A DNA stretch of 64,000 nucleotides from Lachnospiraceae bacterium (GCA_002892395.1 NBBL01000006.1:124001-188000); one strand, 5' to 3'. Counted from the stretch's first letter, positions 40,168-49,366 are shown. Program-made: numbers and translations. The notes: a model not told the origin generated them from the sequence alone.

Positions 40168-41011
40168 AAATTTCAATCTCCGTGCTTCCGTGGGACTGCA
40201 CCCGCTGTTCCTTGGGCGGCAGCTCCATGTAATCCCCGTAAATGCAGGTCAGAACTTCATCGTACTGTGCCGGAATGCTGAATTTTGTGTCCTCAAAGCG
40301 GATCTCGATCCGCTGCTCCACCCACTCATCTTTCAGGCGAATATCCATGTACCCCGGATCATAGTTGCTGTAGTACCAGAAGTCGGTCTTTTTCCCGTTC
40401 ATGGCCTTGGCCAGCTTGTCCTGCAAAAAGAAAAGCTGCCGCATCGGCACCGCGCGCCCCACCGTGCTGCCTCCTGCCACCGCCAGCCGTTCCTTGCCGC
40501 TGTACTTGTTAAGATCCAGCCTATGGCGGTGTCCCATGGCAAGCCCGTAAATGGCCTTCTGCTGAAGGATCATGCGTTTTGCTGCAAGGGGCGCATTGGG
40601 AAGGCGATCCAGAATAAAGATATCAACCCAGAGGTGATTCAGCTTTTCTTCGTAGAAGCGGGTCTCCTGATCCGGTTTTCTTCTCCTGGAACGCTCGTAG
40701 ATAATACGGGGCGTGAAATCATAAAAGCGGCGTCCACCGGCAAATTGTGCCGGAAAAAGCAGCTTCATTCCCTCCGGCAGCTCTCTTCCCGCCACCTTGC
40801 GAAAGGCCTCCCAGTTATTTCGCGTCATCACAATATCCGCGTCATCGTCCCAGGGAATAAAGCCGCCGTGGCGAATGGCGCCGAGAAGCGTTCCTGCATC
40901 CAGCGCATATGCAATACGATATTGATCGCAGATACGCGCCACCTCTTTTAAGATTTTTAAATTGACTTCCTGGATCGCCCGCAGGCCGTAAGCATTATTC
41001 ATTGTACACAT
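40160..41011 (-). CDS. licD: LicD-family phosphocholine transferase
   Basis: A 283-residue cytoplasmic protein. ALDAGTLLGAIRHGGFIPWD with the acidic DDDADI following (residues 37-62) is the LicD hallmark; LWVDIFILDRLPN lies further on. LicD enzymes transfer phosphocholine from CDP-choline to sugars of teichoic acid, LPS or capsule. It is embedded in a surface-glycan operon, between a membrane GT-C-like gene and a DPM1-like gene, and may share the internal promoter at 42451-42479. Transfer of another phospho-group (for example phosphoglycerol) is possible, but the LicC-LicA fusion elsewhere in the window supports choline. Confidence 0.9.
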   Translation of the reverse strand: MCTMNNAYGLRAIQEVNLKILKEVARICDQYRIAYALDAGTLLGAIRHGGFIPWDDDADIVMTRNNWEAFRKVAGRELPEGMKLLFPAQFAGGRRFYDFTPRIIYERSRRRKPDQETRFYEEKLNHLWVDIFILDRLPNAPLAAKRMILQQKAIYGLAMGHRHRLDLNKYSGKERLAVAGGSTVGRAVPMRQLFFLQDKLAKAMNGKKTDFWYYSNYDPGYMDIRLKDEWVEQRIEIRFEDTKFSIPAQYDEVLTCIYGDYMELPPKEQRVQSHGSTEIEIYG

Positions 41012-42332
41012 TCAGCCCTCGTTCCTTGAGGAGCGAGAGCGCCTTTCTGATCCGAACCGGATCGTGATACTGCAGTGCTTTCTTGAGTTCTGCATCGCTC
41101 AGTGCTTCAAAATGCAGTGCGCTTTCCCGAATGCGGAGAAACTGTTCCCGGCGGTACTTCGCCATGCGTATCTCCCGCCCCGTCGTCACTGCGTTTCCCG
41201 CAAATATGAGAAGCGCAAACCACACCGCAAGCCGCTTTCCGAAGCGCCCTTCCCCCCGGGCAGCAAGAAACAGCGTCAACAAAATCCCCACAATCCCGAT
41301 CTGGTACTGCAGGGCATAGCGGGAGCTCATCCCGTAATCGGCGTTCAGAAAAATCCAGCGGGAGGCTGTCACCAGCACATGGTTCAGAAATCCGGCGGTC
41401 AGTAAAAGCAGGGGAAATACGCTCTCCCGGTAGATTTTTTTCTTCCCGTTCAAATAAAAAGCGAAACCGTAAAAGCCCAGCACCAAAAGCCCCAACATCG
41501 TCATCACCGGCGATGGAATCCCGTATTCTGCCGCCGTCTCGCTCCCCAGTACCATGGAAGCAAAGGAACGGACAAAGAACCGGGGCAGCAACAGCGGATG
41601 CTCCCCCACCACCTGGCCGATGGAGGCTGTGGTCGCCCCCGCTCTCTCCTCCACCGCCGCAGCCCGACTGCAAAGGAACAGAAGCAGCGGAAGCAGTGCG
41701 CCGAGCATCCGTTTAACTGCCTGCCTTCTGTTTTTTTTCATCACAAATACCGCAAACAGATCCACAAGGATCAATGTCACTGCATACACCCCGCAGTAGG
41801 GGCCGCAGAACAGCAGAATCGTCACGGACGGAAGCCACAAAAGCCGCCGCTCGTCCCTCCTGCTCCCTTCCCCTGCCATGACCCGGTCATACACCAGATA
41901 ATGGTACCAGAACAAGGCAAACGCCGTGAAATGAACCCAGCCGGAGCCGTTGGTCAGCATTTCCCACTTGTTCAGGGAAAAGAAAAACAGAATCAGACCG
42001 GCGCAAAGGGAGGTGGGGAGCTTTTTTTTCACACAGTAAATTCCGAGAGGAAGCGTGGACAAGGCAAGAAAAAATGCCCCCAGCATCATATCGAACATGG
42101 TGCTGTAGTGAAAGAGCTCCACATTTACAATGCGCTGAACATAATTGGCGGGAATGCGCGTCAGAACGTCGGGACGAAGGTAGGGCTGAATGCTCCAGAC
42201 GTCCTCCAGGTAGGAGTTGACCAAGCGTATGTAGTCCGTATAGACCACGTTGACCGCAGCGCTCCTAAGATATGCGCTGAGAAACAGAAAGCCAAATAGA
42301 GGAAGCAAACGCACCGTCATTTTTTTTGCCAT
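40995..42332 (-). CDS. Polytopic membrane protein, possible GT-C glycosyltransferase
   Basis: A 445-residue protein with about 11 hydrophobic segments. An acidic motif VVYTDYIRLVNSYLEDVW follows the first helix, the position of the catalytic aspartate in GT-C enzymes. I cannot assign it to a named family. A basic C-terminal tail follows the last helix. I start it at 42332 (MAKKMTV) because GGAGGAAGG precedes that ATG. It overlaps the start of licD. Confidence 0.75.
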   Translation of the reverse strand: MAKKMTVRLLPLFGFLFLSAYLRSAAVNVVYTDYIRLVNSYLEDVWSIQPYLRPDVLTRIPANYVQRIVNVELFHYSTMFDMMLGAFFLALSTLPLGIYCVKKKLPTSLCAGLILFFFSLNKWEMLTNGSGWVHFTAFALFWYHYLVYDRVMAGEGSRRDERRLLWLPSVTILLFCGPYCGVYAVTLILVDLFAVFVMKKNRRQAVKRMLGALLPLLLFLCSRAAAVEERAGATTASIGQVVGEHPLLLPRFFVRSFASMVLGSETAAEYGIPSPVMTMLGLLVLGFYGFAFYLNGKKKIYRESVFPLLLLTAGFLNHVLVTASRWIFLNADYGMSSRYALQYQIGIVGILLTLFLAARGEGRFGKRLAVWFALLIFAGNAVTTGREIRMAKYRREQFLRIRESALHFEALSDAELKKALQYHDPVRIRKALSLLKERGLNVYNE

Positions 42333-42450
42333 TCGTTCCTTCCTCCCCGGTCTCCCTCTCACACCGAACCCCGGCGCCCTACGCCTGCATCAAGGCTCTT
42401 TTCCCCGCACTCTGTTTGTCCCGCTCTGAATGCCTCTCCCGATGTCATTC

Positions 42451-42479
42451 ATTATAGTAGCAATTTATTCCGCCGTAAA
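42451..42479 (-). promoter_or_regulatory. Internal promoter before the licD part of the glycan operon
   Basis: TTTACG, a 17-base spacer and a consensus TATAAT on the minus strand. The -35 lies in the last codons of the 630-residue gene. It would give an about 110-base leader to the 445-residue gene, licD and the DPM1-like gene. Confidence 0.68.
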
Positions 42480-44357
42480 GTTTACAATCATCGCCAGCCT
42501 TTTTTCTCCGCGCTGCTCTGCTGCATTCTCCACATGGAAGCTGGTGCAAAATGTAAGCTCCGCGATTTGGCGGGGCTCCGCCTGAATGCTGAAGTCGGAT
42601 ACATTGCGCTGCATCACAAAACGCTGCGCTTCTCCCTGATTCACCCGAAGCAGAAAATACTCATCACCCCGCAGATCCCCCGGGTACATGCAGTGCATTC
42701 TGATTTCTCCGCTCTTCCCGGTCAGAAGGCGGATGTCCGCCTCCTCATCCATCCAGCCGTCCCGATAATATCCCGTTTCCACCTCCAGCTTCATCTCTCT
42801 CACAGGCTCCGTGATATCCAGAAACCGATTGTGTGCCGGATCCTCCTGCAGAATCAGCATGTTTTCCGTCACCTGCCCAAAATCCGTAAGCCGCTCCACA
42901 TGGCGAACCGAAGTTCCCTGACCGGTGCGCGCCGGATCAAAGGTCTTAAAAAAGGTCTTGGCCGTAAATTCACTCATCTTGTAGCTGTTTCCCAGGATGA
43001 TGATTTCTTTCCCCAGCACCTCTCTTCCGTAGGTTCCGACGGTCGTATCGGCAAGAGAATTGTATCGCTCCTGATCCGGAAACAGGTACAGCTTTTCGTA
43101 GCCCGTGCGGTAAAAGCACTGCAAAAGGATGGCGATCCCCGCTGCAAGCGCAAGAAACAGCTGCGGAACATGATCGGAGATGCGGTAGCGGTGCATTTCC
43201 CTGGGATCGCGATCCCGTCGGAGGCGCAGCCTTTTCCACGCGCCGAACAGGGAAGACAGAAAAAGAAGAAGGAAGGCGTACACCACATAGAGCCAGCGCA
43301 TTTCCACCCGTATGGTCACCGAGGATGCCGCCATGCATCCGACCATGAAGCCGAAAAAGAAAATCAGCTCAACCGGAACACGGGCTCCTCCCCCCTTGCC
43401 CTTTCGCCGCCGCAATAAGGCGAAGAAGGTCGCCAATGCAAACGAGAGTACCAGCAAATTCATAAGGAGCACCAGCATCTTCAGCGAGAAGGGGGTGTCC
43501 TGCCAGGAAATGCCGCTCAGGTGCTCGGGTCCCGCATTCACCCCGATACAGTACAGGCATTCCACGCAAAAATTGACTGCCGCAGACCGGAGTGTGAACG
43601 TATCTGCCAGCTGGGTTCCGCCTGTCCCGGCGGGAGAAAGGGTCCCGATCGTAAAAAACCGAATCCCCAGAATCAATGCAAGCACCAGCGGCGCTGCGAT
43701 CCATGGCTTCCAATTCTTCTCCCGCTTCACGAAAAGGCAGTAAAAAAACATGGGGAACAGCGCCAGATACCGCTCGTGCGTAAAGCAATTCAAAAAGTAG
43801 CTCAGCAAGGCGAAGCCAAAAAAGCGGCTGCCGTCCCCCTTCAGGTAGCGATACAGGCACCAGCTTTGCAGCAGAGCAAAAAAGATTCCCATGGTCTCCA
43901 TGAGACCCAGCATCTGACCGATCTGATAATAGGAAAAATGGGAGGTCAAAAATACAATCCCGGACAGAAGCCCCACCGGGCGGCTTTTGGACAGGCGATA
44001 GGAAAAGCGGTATAAAAAGTAAGCCAGCCCCGCGTTCAAACAGATATTAATAGGCACGATCCATTCCAGCCGGTTCCCGATGATCGCCAGCTCAATCCAG
44101 GATGCCAGCCAGTACACAAAGCGGTTTCTGGTGGAACCCACGGGAAACAGAAAGGATACAATTCCCTGCTCTCCCCAGCACGACCAAGTATAGAGATCAT
44201 CCATGTAAAGACCTGAGATCCGCATGCCCCGATTGATAAAAAAAGCCCATCCGAACAGAAGAAGAACCGCCAAAAGCTCTGCCCTCCACACCTCCGGCTT
44301 CGGCTCGCCTCCCCTGACTTTTCTATTTTCAGTCCCTGATTCCGGCATGATATACAT
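42465..44357 (-). CDS. GT-C-like membrane glycosyltransferase
   Basis: A 630-residue protein. About eleven helices occupy residues 25-430, then a roughly 190-residue soluble C-terminal domain, rich in strand-like sequence (EVETGYYRDGWMDEEADIRL), is probably extracytoplasmic. GLYMDDLYTW after the first helix is the expected GT-C acidic motif (Asp-Asp). FLTSHFSYYQIGQMLG and CFTHERYLALFPMF are further conserved-looking stretches. It likely transfers a sugar from a lipid-phosphate donor outside the membrane (inference). The start at 44357 has AGGAGG 12 bases upstream and overlaps the preceding gene by 29 bases. Confidence 0.75.
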   Translation of the reverse strand: MYIMPESGTENRKVRGGEPKPEVWRAELLAVLLLFGWAFFINRGMRISGLYMDDLYTWSCWGEQGIVSFLFPVGSTRNRFVYWLASWIELAIIGNRLEWIVPINICLNAGLAYFLYRFSYRLSKSRPVGLLSGIVFLTSHFSYYQIGQMLGLMETMGIFFALLQSWCLYRYLKGDGSRFFGFALLSYFLNCFTHERYLALFPMFFYCLFVKREKNWKPWIAAPLVLALILGIRFFTIGTLSPAGTGGTQLADTFTLRSAAVNFCVECLYCIGVNAGPEHLSGISWQDTPFSLKMLVLLMNLLVLSFALATFFALLRRRKGKGGGARVPVELIFFFGFMVGCMAASSVTIRVEMRWLYVVYAFLLLFLSSLFGAWKRLRLRRDRDPREMHRYRISDHVPQLFLALAAGIAILLQCFYRTGYEKLYLFPDQERYNSLADTTVGTYGREVLGKEIIILGNSYKMSEFTAKTFFKTFDPARTGQGTSVRHVERLTDFGQVTENMLILQEDPAHNRFLDITEPVREMKLEVETGYYRDGWMDEEADIRLLTGKSGEIRMHCMYPGDLRGDEYFLLRVNQGEAQRFVMQRNVSDFSIQAEPRQIAELTFCTSFHVENAAEQRGEKRLAMIVNFTAE

Positions 44358-46659
44358 ACAGCGTATTTCCCTCCTGACAGATGAGCGGCGTAATGCTGCC
44401 GTCCTCCCTCATAAAACGAATGATGTCCTCGGCTCTTTGGTGCTGTTCCAAAAAACCACGCTCCGCATAGAGATGTGTCACACCTGCATATTCCAGATAA
44501 TCCTTAAATCGGTTCAGCGTTTTGACCAATGCCACATTTCCGCCGCTGCCGGTCACATCGGTATAGCTCTCCCCACAGCAGGGAAACAAGTAGCACGCAG
44601 GTTCCGCTGCGACGGCCAGCATCCGACACCCGGGGGTCTGCTCCAGCCGATGATAGACCTGCTCCGCTCCCACCTGTCTCATGTACGCCTCCGCATCTCC
44701 CCTGTGATCATAAAATCCATAGTGGTTCAGCTTCGGCTCTGTCAGCCCGTTTACGCCAGCCCAGTTCGTGAGTCCCATGAAAAGAATTGCCGTGAGCACT
44801 GCGGGAAAGCAGCAGACAGCAGCGCTTTCCTTCCGGCTGGAGGCCGCTGCCGCCGCTCCGATTGCTGCCAGGGCATAGCTTAAATTGTAATAATTGCCAT
44901 CAATCTGATGCAGCAGGCGAAGGGAAATCAAGCCCAGAAGGAGCTGAATGAAAAGTGCCGCCTCCACAAACCGGACAGCCCCAGTCTCCCTTCTTCTTTT
45001 CTTCTCCTTTCCAAACCGGAACAGCATCATACTTAAAAGGCAAAGCAAGAACAGCGGGGTTCCCCAGGCGACACGAATGTGAAGCCCCTCTTCTCCCACC
45101 GGAGACAGGAGCAAGAGAAACAGGCGATAAAACAGCCGGGTGATTGTTTCACTGCCGCTCAGACCGGAAACCGCGTTGGGCAGTGTCTGCACCGCCAGCG
45201 GATAATGCCCCCGCAAACCCATCCGCTCCCAGATCCCTGTGAATACGGAAGCCAGCGGGTATCCCGTGAGGACAAGGGTCCTGCCGGTGACGCCCAAAAA
45301 GGCGATACCCGTAAGGAGCGACGGGAGCATCATCCCATGCCCTATGGCGGTTCTCTTCCGTCTGCCGTCCGGCGCTTCCTTGTTTCCATCCCCGCCTCGC
45401 CGCAAACGCGTCCCAATCAGAGCTTGCATCGCGGCAAGAAGCAGACCGCCGGAAAAGACCAGCGCCGTGGGCTTAAAGCAGAGTGTCATCAAAAGGCTCA
45501 GAAGCCCCCAGATCAGCAGGCGCCAACGGCTTTCTGTCCCCCTGTCCCACTCCGATCCCAGCCCGCTTTCCAGCATAAAAAGAATTGCCATCATCTGAAA
45601 CAGCAGGGTAATCATGTCCGTCTTTGCCGAAATCGAAAGATTCAGGATTCCCGGAATACACGCCGCAAGAAACATTGCCTGCTCTCCCGCCTGAGAACCG
45701 GCGCAGTCCGCTGCGATTTCACGAATCACGAAAAGGAGCAGCACCGCACACCACCAGGAAAAAGCCAGAACCAAGCCGTATGTGACCGTGCCGGAAAGGG
45801 GCAATGTCAGAATTTCCAGCCCCTTGGGATAAACATATACGGTGTTGACGGTTCCGAGGGCTTCATAAATCCCCGCCCCCCTGTCCAGAATATACTGGGA
45901 GCGAAGCCCGTAGCGCAAGGAATCGTAATCCAGTGCAACGTTCATCCTTCCCGCCTGCAAAAGCAAAAGCGTGAGTACGGCAAGTCTTAGGGGTCCGAAC
46001 CGCCTGCAGGATGTCTGTTTCCCCAACGGAAGCCAGCCATCATCCGGTTCTTCGCTGTCACCGGTTCTTCCGTTCCTGCCCAAAGCCCCGGTCTCCGGTC
46101 CCAGGCATTCATAACAAATCGGCGCCATACCGGAATGGGAAAACAGCAGCAAGCATAAGACAGCGAGAAGGACCAAAAAAACAGCCGTTCTTCGGGCAGA
46201 CGCCACCCCTCCGATTCGGAACAGGGAAAGTGCGCAGATGGCGGCAATATAAAAGGAAGCACCCGCCAGAAAATTCTGTGCAAAGCGCATCACAGGCGAA
46301 GTGCTGTCCTGCCCCGTTCGACTCCGCAGCACAAACAGCAGGGCTTCTCCCATCAGAAACAGCCCCAGCATCCAGACTCCGCTCACAATGACAGGAAGAA
46401 AGATGCGGTGTACCCAGAGGAAGGCGCTGACAACAAAGAGAGTCGCCCCTGCCCTATGTTCTTCCGAACCGAGGCACTGCCCGGCGCAGCATAACAGCAG
46501 AAAAAGAATCAGCATCTCCCCCAGCATGGTGCCGGTTTTTCCATCTCCAAAGTACCCGGCAAAGAAACCGTCTCCGTACATAAAAAAGAGGGAAAGCCCA
46601 CTGAGTCCTGCCGCCAGCCATACAATCAGCCTTCCCTCTTTAGTCCTGATATGCTGCAT
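44329..46659 (-). CDS. Large polytopic membrane protein, GT-C-like
   Basis: A 776-residue protein with some sixteen hydrophobic segments. ALDYDSLRYGLRSQYILDRG, between helices in the first half, looks like a donor-site acidic loop, and VYVYPKGLEILTLPL resembles lipid-linked sugar transferases. The last 110 residues are soluble (GGNVALVKTLNRFKDYLEYA). I start it at 46659, where AGGAG precedes the ATG by 5 bases, not at 46677. It overlaps the GT2 gene upstream by 20 bases. No exact family name can be given. Confidence 0.75.
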   Translation of the reverse strand: MQHIRTKEGRLIVWLAAGLSGLSLFFMYGDGFFAGYFGDGKTGTMLGEMLILFLLLCCAGQCLGSEEHRAGATLFVVSAFLWVHRIFLPVIVSGVWMLGLFLMGEALLFVLRSRTGQDSTSPVMRFAQNFLAGASFYIAAICALSLFRIGGVASARRTAVFLVLLAVLCLLLFSHSGMAPICYECLGPETGALGRNGRTGDSEEPDDGWLPLGKQTSCRRFGPLRLAVLTLLLLQAGRMNVALDYDSLRYGLRSQYILDRGAGIYEALGTVNTVYVYPKGLEILTLPLSGTVTYGLVLAFSWWCAVLLLFVIREIAADCAGSQAGEQAMFLAACIPGILNLSISAKTDMITLLFQMMAILFMLESGLGSEWDRGTESRWRLLIWGLLSLLMTLCFKPTALVFSGGLLLAAMQALIGTRLRRGGDGNKEAPDGRRKRTAIGHGMMLPSLLTGIAFLGVTGRTLVLTGYPLASVFTGIWERMGLRGHYPLAVQTLPNAVSGLSGSETITRLFYRLFLLLLSPVGEEGLHIRVAWGTPLFLLCLLSMMLFRFGKEKKRRRETGAVRFVEAALFIQLLLGLISLRLLHQIDGNYYNLSYALAAIGAAAAASSRKESAAVCCFPAVLTAILFMGLTNWAGVNGLTEPKLNHYGFYDHRGDAEAYMRQVGAEQVYHRLEQTPGCRMLAVAAEPACYLFPCCGESYTDVTGSGGNVALVKTLNRFKDYLEYAGVTHLYAERGFLEQHQRAEDIIRFMREDGSITPLICQEGNTLYVYHAGIRD

Positions 46660-47428
46660 AGGCTCTCCTGTAAACATGCAGGATCATGCTCGCCACCTGC
46701 TTGGGCCACATACGGCAAAACATCTCGTGCTCCTCTTGTTCCCGCACATGATCCTCCATGCAGCGGGCAGTTGCCGCGCCCGGGTGAACGCGGTAGAGAA
46801 GAAGGGGCTTTTCCACGCAGATCCATCTCCCCCTGTGCTCCGCAAGGCGATACAGGTAATCCCAGTCCAGGACAAAGCGCTTCTCCTCCGAAAAGCGAAG
46901 CGAAGCGAAGCTTTCCTTTCGATAGGCGCAGGAAGGGCAAATCACAGGGTTCCCCAGTCGCAGCACCGCCTTTTTCCACAAGGGCAAATGGGACAGCGCG
47001 TGCACTCGAAGCGGCGCGCGCAGCAGACGCTTGATCCGTTCCGACGTGCCGTCCTTTTGCACCCCATGATGCTTCAGCGTCAAAGAACGTGTCATGAAAA
47101 GCTCCATGTCCGGCCAGCGGGCGGCGCAGCGCAGCAGGGTCTCCGTATAATGCTTCCCGTAAATATCATCCTGATGCGCCAGCGTCACAAACTGCCCCCG
47201 GGCAGAGTCCATCGCATAGTTCCAATCCGCGCCGATTCCCGCTTTCCCTTCCCGCACGCAAAGCCGAAACCCATACTGCTTCGCGAGGGACTCCAGGCAA
47301 TGGCTCGGCGTCGCGGTACAAAGAAGGTACTCCGATGCCATGCTCTGCGCCCGCAGGGACTGCAGGCAACGTTCCAGATAAGGGGAATCTCCATAGGCGC
47401 AGACTGCAAAGCTGTGCATCGGTCTCAT
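46640..47428 (-). CDS. Glycosyltransferase family 2
   Basis: A 262-residue cytoplasmic GT-A enzyme. HSFAVCAYGDSPYLERCLQSL is the nucleotide-binding start, VTLAHQDDIYGKHY carries the QDD metal motif, and LDWDYLYRLAEH the acceptor-side region. The donor and acceptor sugars are unknown. The ATG at 47428 is chosen (GGAG just upstream); an in-frame TTG at 47452 would overlap the SIS gene. It is the second gene of the glycan operon. Confidence 0.87.
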   Translation of the reverse strand: MRPMHSFAVCAYGDSPYLERCLQSLRAQSMASEYLLCTATPSHCLESLAKQYGFRLCVREGKAGIGADWNYAMDSARGQFVTLAHQDDIYGKHYTETLLRCAARWPDMELFMTRSLTLKHHGVQKDGTSERIKRLLRAPLRVHALSHLPLWKKAVLRLGNPVICPSCAYRKESFASLRFSEEKRFVLDWDYLYRLAEHRGRWICVEKPLLLYRVHPGAATARCMEDHVREQEEHEMFCRMWPKQVASMILHVYRRAYAAYQD

Positions 47429-47444
47429 GTTCTCCACCGTCTCC

Positions 47445-48086
47445 TCAATCAAAGAAATGCTCCTCCAGCTGCAGGCACAGGCTGTGATAAATCGGCAAAT
47501 GCAGCTCCTGAATCTGGTAGGTCTCCTGCAGCGGAACGATCAAAGCCACATCTGCAATCGATGCCAGCTTCCCTCCGCTCTTTCCAGTCAACGCAATGAC
47601 CCGTATTCCCTTCGCACGAGCCACATCCGCCGCATACAGAAGGTTCTCCGAATTGCCGGAGGTGGATATGGCAAGAAACACATCGCCGGGCGCGCCATAT
47701 CCGTAGACCTGCTGCGCAATTGCCATGCGCCAGTCCACATCGTTTCCGAACGCGCTGGTCAGCGCGTGGTGTCCGGTGACGGCAATCGCCGGCAGCGCGC
47801 CCTGAAGCCCGTTGGCCAGTTTCTCCCCCCGCTCCGAATCCAGCGCCCGCAGCGCTTCCGAGACCGAAGCCGGGATCATCCGGCGCTTCACAAAGCCTTT
47901 CATCAGTTCCCCCACCAGATGCTCACTGTCCGCTGAGCTTCCTCCGTTTCCTCCCACCAGGAGCTTTCCGCCCTTCTCATAGCTTGCCTCAAGCAATTGA
48001 TAGGCGCTCCTGATCTCCGATCCAATGGCAGTCAGCAGCGGATATCTTTCCAAAAGCAGAGCAATATAATCCATTTCTTTCTTCAT
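47445..48086 (-). CDS. SIS-domain protein, phosphoheptose isomerase-like (GmhA type)
   Basis: A 213-residue protein. GNGGSSADSEHLVGELMKGF near residue 47 and FLAISTSGNSENLLYAADVA near residue 125 are the sugar-phosphate sites of GmhA. GmhA converts sedoheptulose 7-phosphate to heptose 7-phosphate, the first step of ADP- or GDP-heptose supply. No GmhB/HldE/HddA homologues are in the window, so they must lie elsewhere if heptose is made. The ATG at 48086 with GGAGG upstream is chosen; the longer in-frame ORF runs through the tRNA gene. It heads the seven-gene glycan operon. Confidence 0.88.
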   Translation of the reverse strand: MKKEMDYIALLLERYPLLTAIGSEIRSAYQLLEASYEKGGKLLVGGNGGSSADSEHLVGELMKGFVKRRMIPASVSEALRALDSERGEKLANGLQGALPAIAVTGHHALTSAFGNDVDWRMAIAQQVYGYGAPGDVFLAISTSGNSENLLYAADVARAKGIRVIALTGKSGGKLASIADVALIVPLQETYQIQELHLPIYHSLCLQLEEHFFD

Positions 48087-48174
48087 TCTTCCTCCATAAA
48101 ACGCCGGTGATCCGGCGATGACAGCCGGCCCAGACCCTACGATCTGCGCTCCTTCAGCTACCTTCGATTCTTTT

Positions 48175-48183
48175 ATTATAACA
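48175..48183 (-). promoter_or_regulatory. Extended -10 promoter of the surface-glycan operon
   Basis: TGT followed by consensus TATAAT on the minus strand, with the leader about 85 bases to the SIS gene. A possible TTGTGC -35 is at 19-base spacing. Confidence 0.62.
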
Positions 48184-48220
48184 TCCGGAAACGCCTCGGG
48201 CACAAGAAATTTCAGGATAC

Positions 48221-48247
48221 AAAAAAGCCCGCCGAAAGGCGAGGCTC
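48221..48247 (-). terminator. Distal terminator downstream of tRNA-Ala
   Basis: AGCC-CGCC/GGCG-GGCT stem with a TTTC loop followed on the minus strand by six T residues. It shields the glycan operon from upstream transcription. Confidence 0.72.
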
Positions 48248-48259
48248 TGATCTTCTTAC

Positions 48260-48303
48260 AACATAAAAGAAAAGAAACCGCACTCGAATGCTCCAGTGCG
48301 GTT
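48260..48303 (-). terminator. Terminator of tRNA-Ala
   Basis: A 9-base stem AACCGCACT/AGTGCGGTT with a 10-base loop followed by TTTCTTTTCTTTTAT on the minus strand. Confidence 0.82.
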
Positions 48304-48309
48304 TGCTTA

Positions 48310-48382
48310 TGGAGACGGAGGGATTCGAACCCTTGACCCCCACGTTGCGAACGTGGTGCTCTCCCAGCTGAGCTACGCCCCC
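48310..48382 (-). tRNA. tRNA-Ala (anticodon CGC)
   Basis: A 73-base cloverleaf. The 7-base acceptor stem includes the G3:U70 pair that is the alanine identity element. The D arm is GCTC/GAGC. The anticodon stem CCACG/CGTGG holds loop TTCGCAA (anticodon CGC). The T arm has loop TTCGAAT, and the discriminator is A. The CCA end is not encoded. The first T-stem pair is an A49-C65 mismatch. It has its own promoter at 48424-48452. Confidence 0.95.
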
Positions 48383-48386
48383 GAAT

Positions 48387-48412
48387 GGCGATCCCTGTTG
48401 ACAAGGATCGCC
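48387..48412 (-). other. Hairpin immediately before tRNA-Ala
   Basis: GGCGATCC/GGATCGCC 8-base perfect stem, 5 bases upstream of the mature tRNA. No T run. It may define the RNase P substrate or a processing site. Confidence 0.55.
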
Positions 48413-48423
48413 CGACTTAGAAG

Positions 48424-48452
48424 ATTCTACATCAAAACGCTTTCCTCTGCAA
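48424..48452 (-). promoter_or_regulatory. Promoter of tRNA-Ala
   Basis: TTGCAG, a 17-base spacer and TAGAAT on the minus strand, just after the lsrF stop. Confidence 0.7.
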
Positions 48453-48458
48453 GTACTT

Positions 48459-49349
48459 TTATCGCTTTCCGATTTCCGAGCGGAAGAAATCATAGGCGTC
48501 CTGATCTGTGTAACCCTCATGGACAATCTTGTTAATTGCAAGGCTCATTTCCACAGGGTTCTGAGACTGGAAAATATTTCTTCCCATATCAACGCCTCTT
48601 GCTCCGCCCCGAATGGCGTTATAGGCCAGGAGCAGTGCTTCCTTCTCCGGAAGCTTCTTTCCTCCTGCCACAACAATCGGAACCGGGCAAGCCGCCACAA
48701 TTTCTTCAAAATCGTCGCAGTAATATGTTTTGATCACATTCGCACCCAGCTCCGCCAGAATCCTGGTCGCCAGCTTGAAAAAGCGAGGCGTCCGTTCCAT
48801 TTCCTTTCCGACTGCCACCACTCCCATGATCGGAATGGAATACTGCTGTCCCAAATTGATCGCTTTGGAAAGGTTATCCAGACTGGAGAGCTGTCCCTCT
48901 GCTCCGATAAAGGTCTGAATCGCCAGACAATCCGCGTTCATCCTGACTGCGTCCTTGGCATCTACTGCAAGCACCTCATGGGAAAGATCATCCTGCAGCA
49001 TGGACGATCCGGAGGTGGCCCGAAGGGCGATTGCCTTGTTTGACGCCAGTCCCGGATCCACGCAGGAACGGATTGCCCCCCTGGTTCCCATCAGCACATC
49101 CACATGGGGCACCAGCTTCGGAAGGATCAGATCCAGACGCTCCAGCCCTGCCGTTGATCCCATAAAGTATCCGTGATCAAATGCAAACATCACCGTATTT
49201 CCACTTTTGGGGTTAAAGATATGCGCCAAACGCTTTTTCATTCCCCAATCCAGCGCATTGGCTCCCTTTACATAAAATCCCTTGTCGTTTGCAAACGGAA
49301 CATCTACATGATAGTCCTTTGCCACCTTCATTCCTTCAAGATCTGCCAT
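48459..49349 (-). CDS. lsrF: Phospho-AI-2 thiolase LsrF
   Basis: A 296-residue class I aldolase-fold enzyme. MFAFDHGYFMGSTAGLERL near residue 53, the schiff-base type lysine in ANVIKTYYCDDF near residue 205, and PIVVAGGKKLPEKEAL and GARGVDMGRNIFQ are all as in LsrF. It cleaves 3-hydroxy-5-phosphonooxypentane-2,4-dione with CoA to acetyl-CoA and dihydroxyacetone phosphate, ending AI-2 breakdown. It is the last gene of lsrACDBF, 17 bases after lsrB. Another DhnA-type aldolase is a less likely reading because of the full lsr context. Confidence 0.93.
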   Translation of the reverse strand: MADLEGMKVAKDYHVDVPFANDKGFYVKGANALDWGMKKRLAHIFNPKSGNTVMFAFDHGYFMGSTAGLERLDLILPKLVPHVDVLMGTRGAIRSCVDPGLASNKAIALRATSGSSMLQDDLSHEVLAVDAKDAVRMNADCLAIQTFIGAEGQLSSLDNLSKAINLGQQYSIPIMGVVAVGKEMERTPRFFKLATRILAELGANVIKTYYCDDFEEIVAACPVPIVVAGGKKLPEKEALLLAYNAIRGGARGVDMGRNIFQSQNPVEMSLAINKIVHEGYTDQDAYDFFRSEIGKR

Positions 49350-49366
49350 TCTGATTTCTCCTCACA

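Noticed and set aside
48310-48382. Attachment site of an integrated element at tRNA-Ala
   Set aside because: No integrase and no duplicated tRNA 3' end were found in the window.
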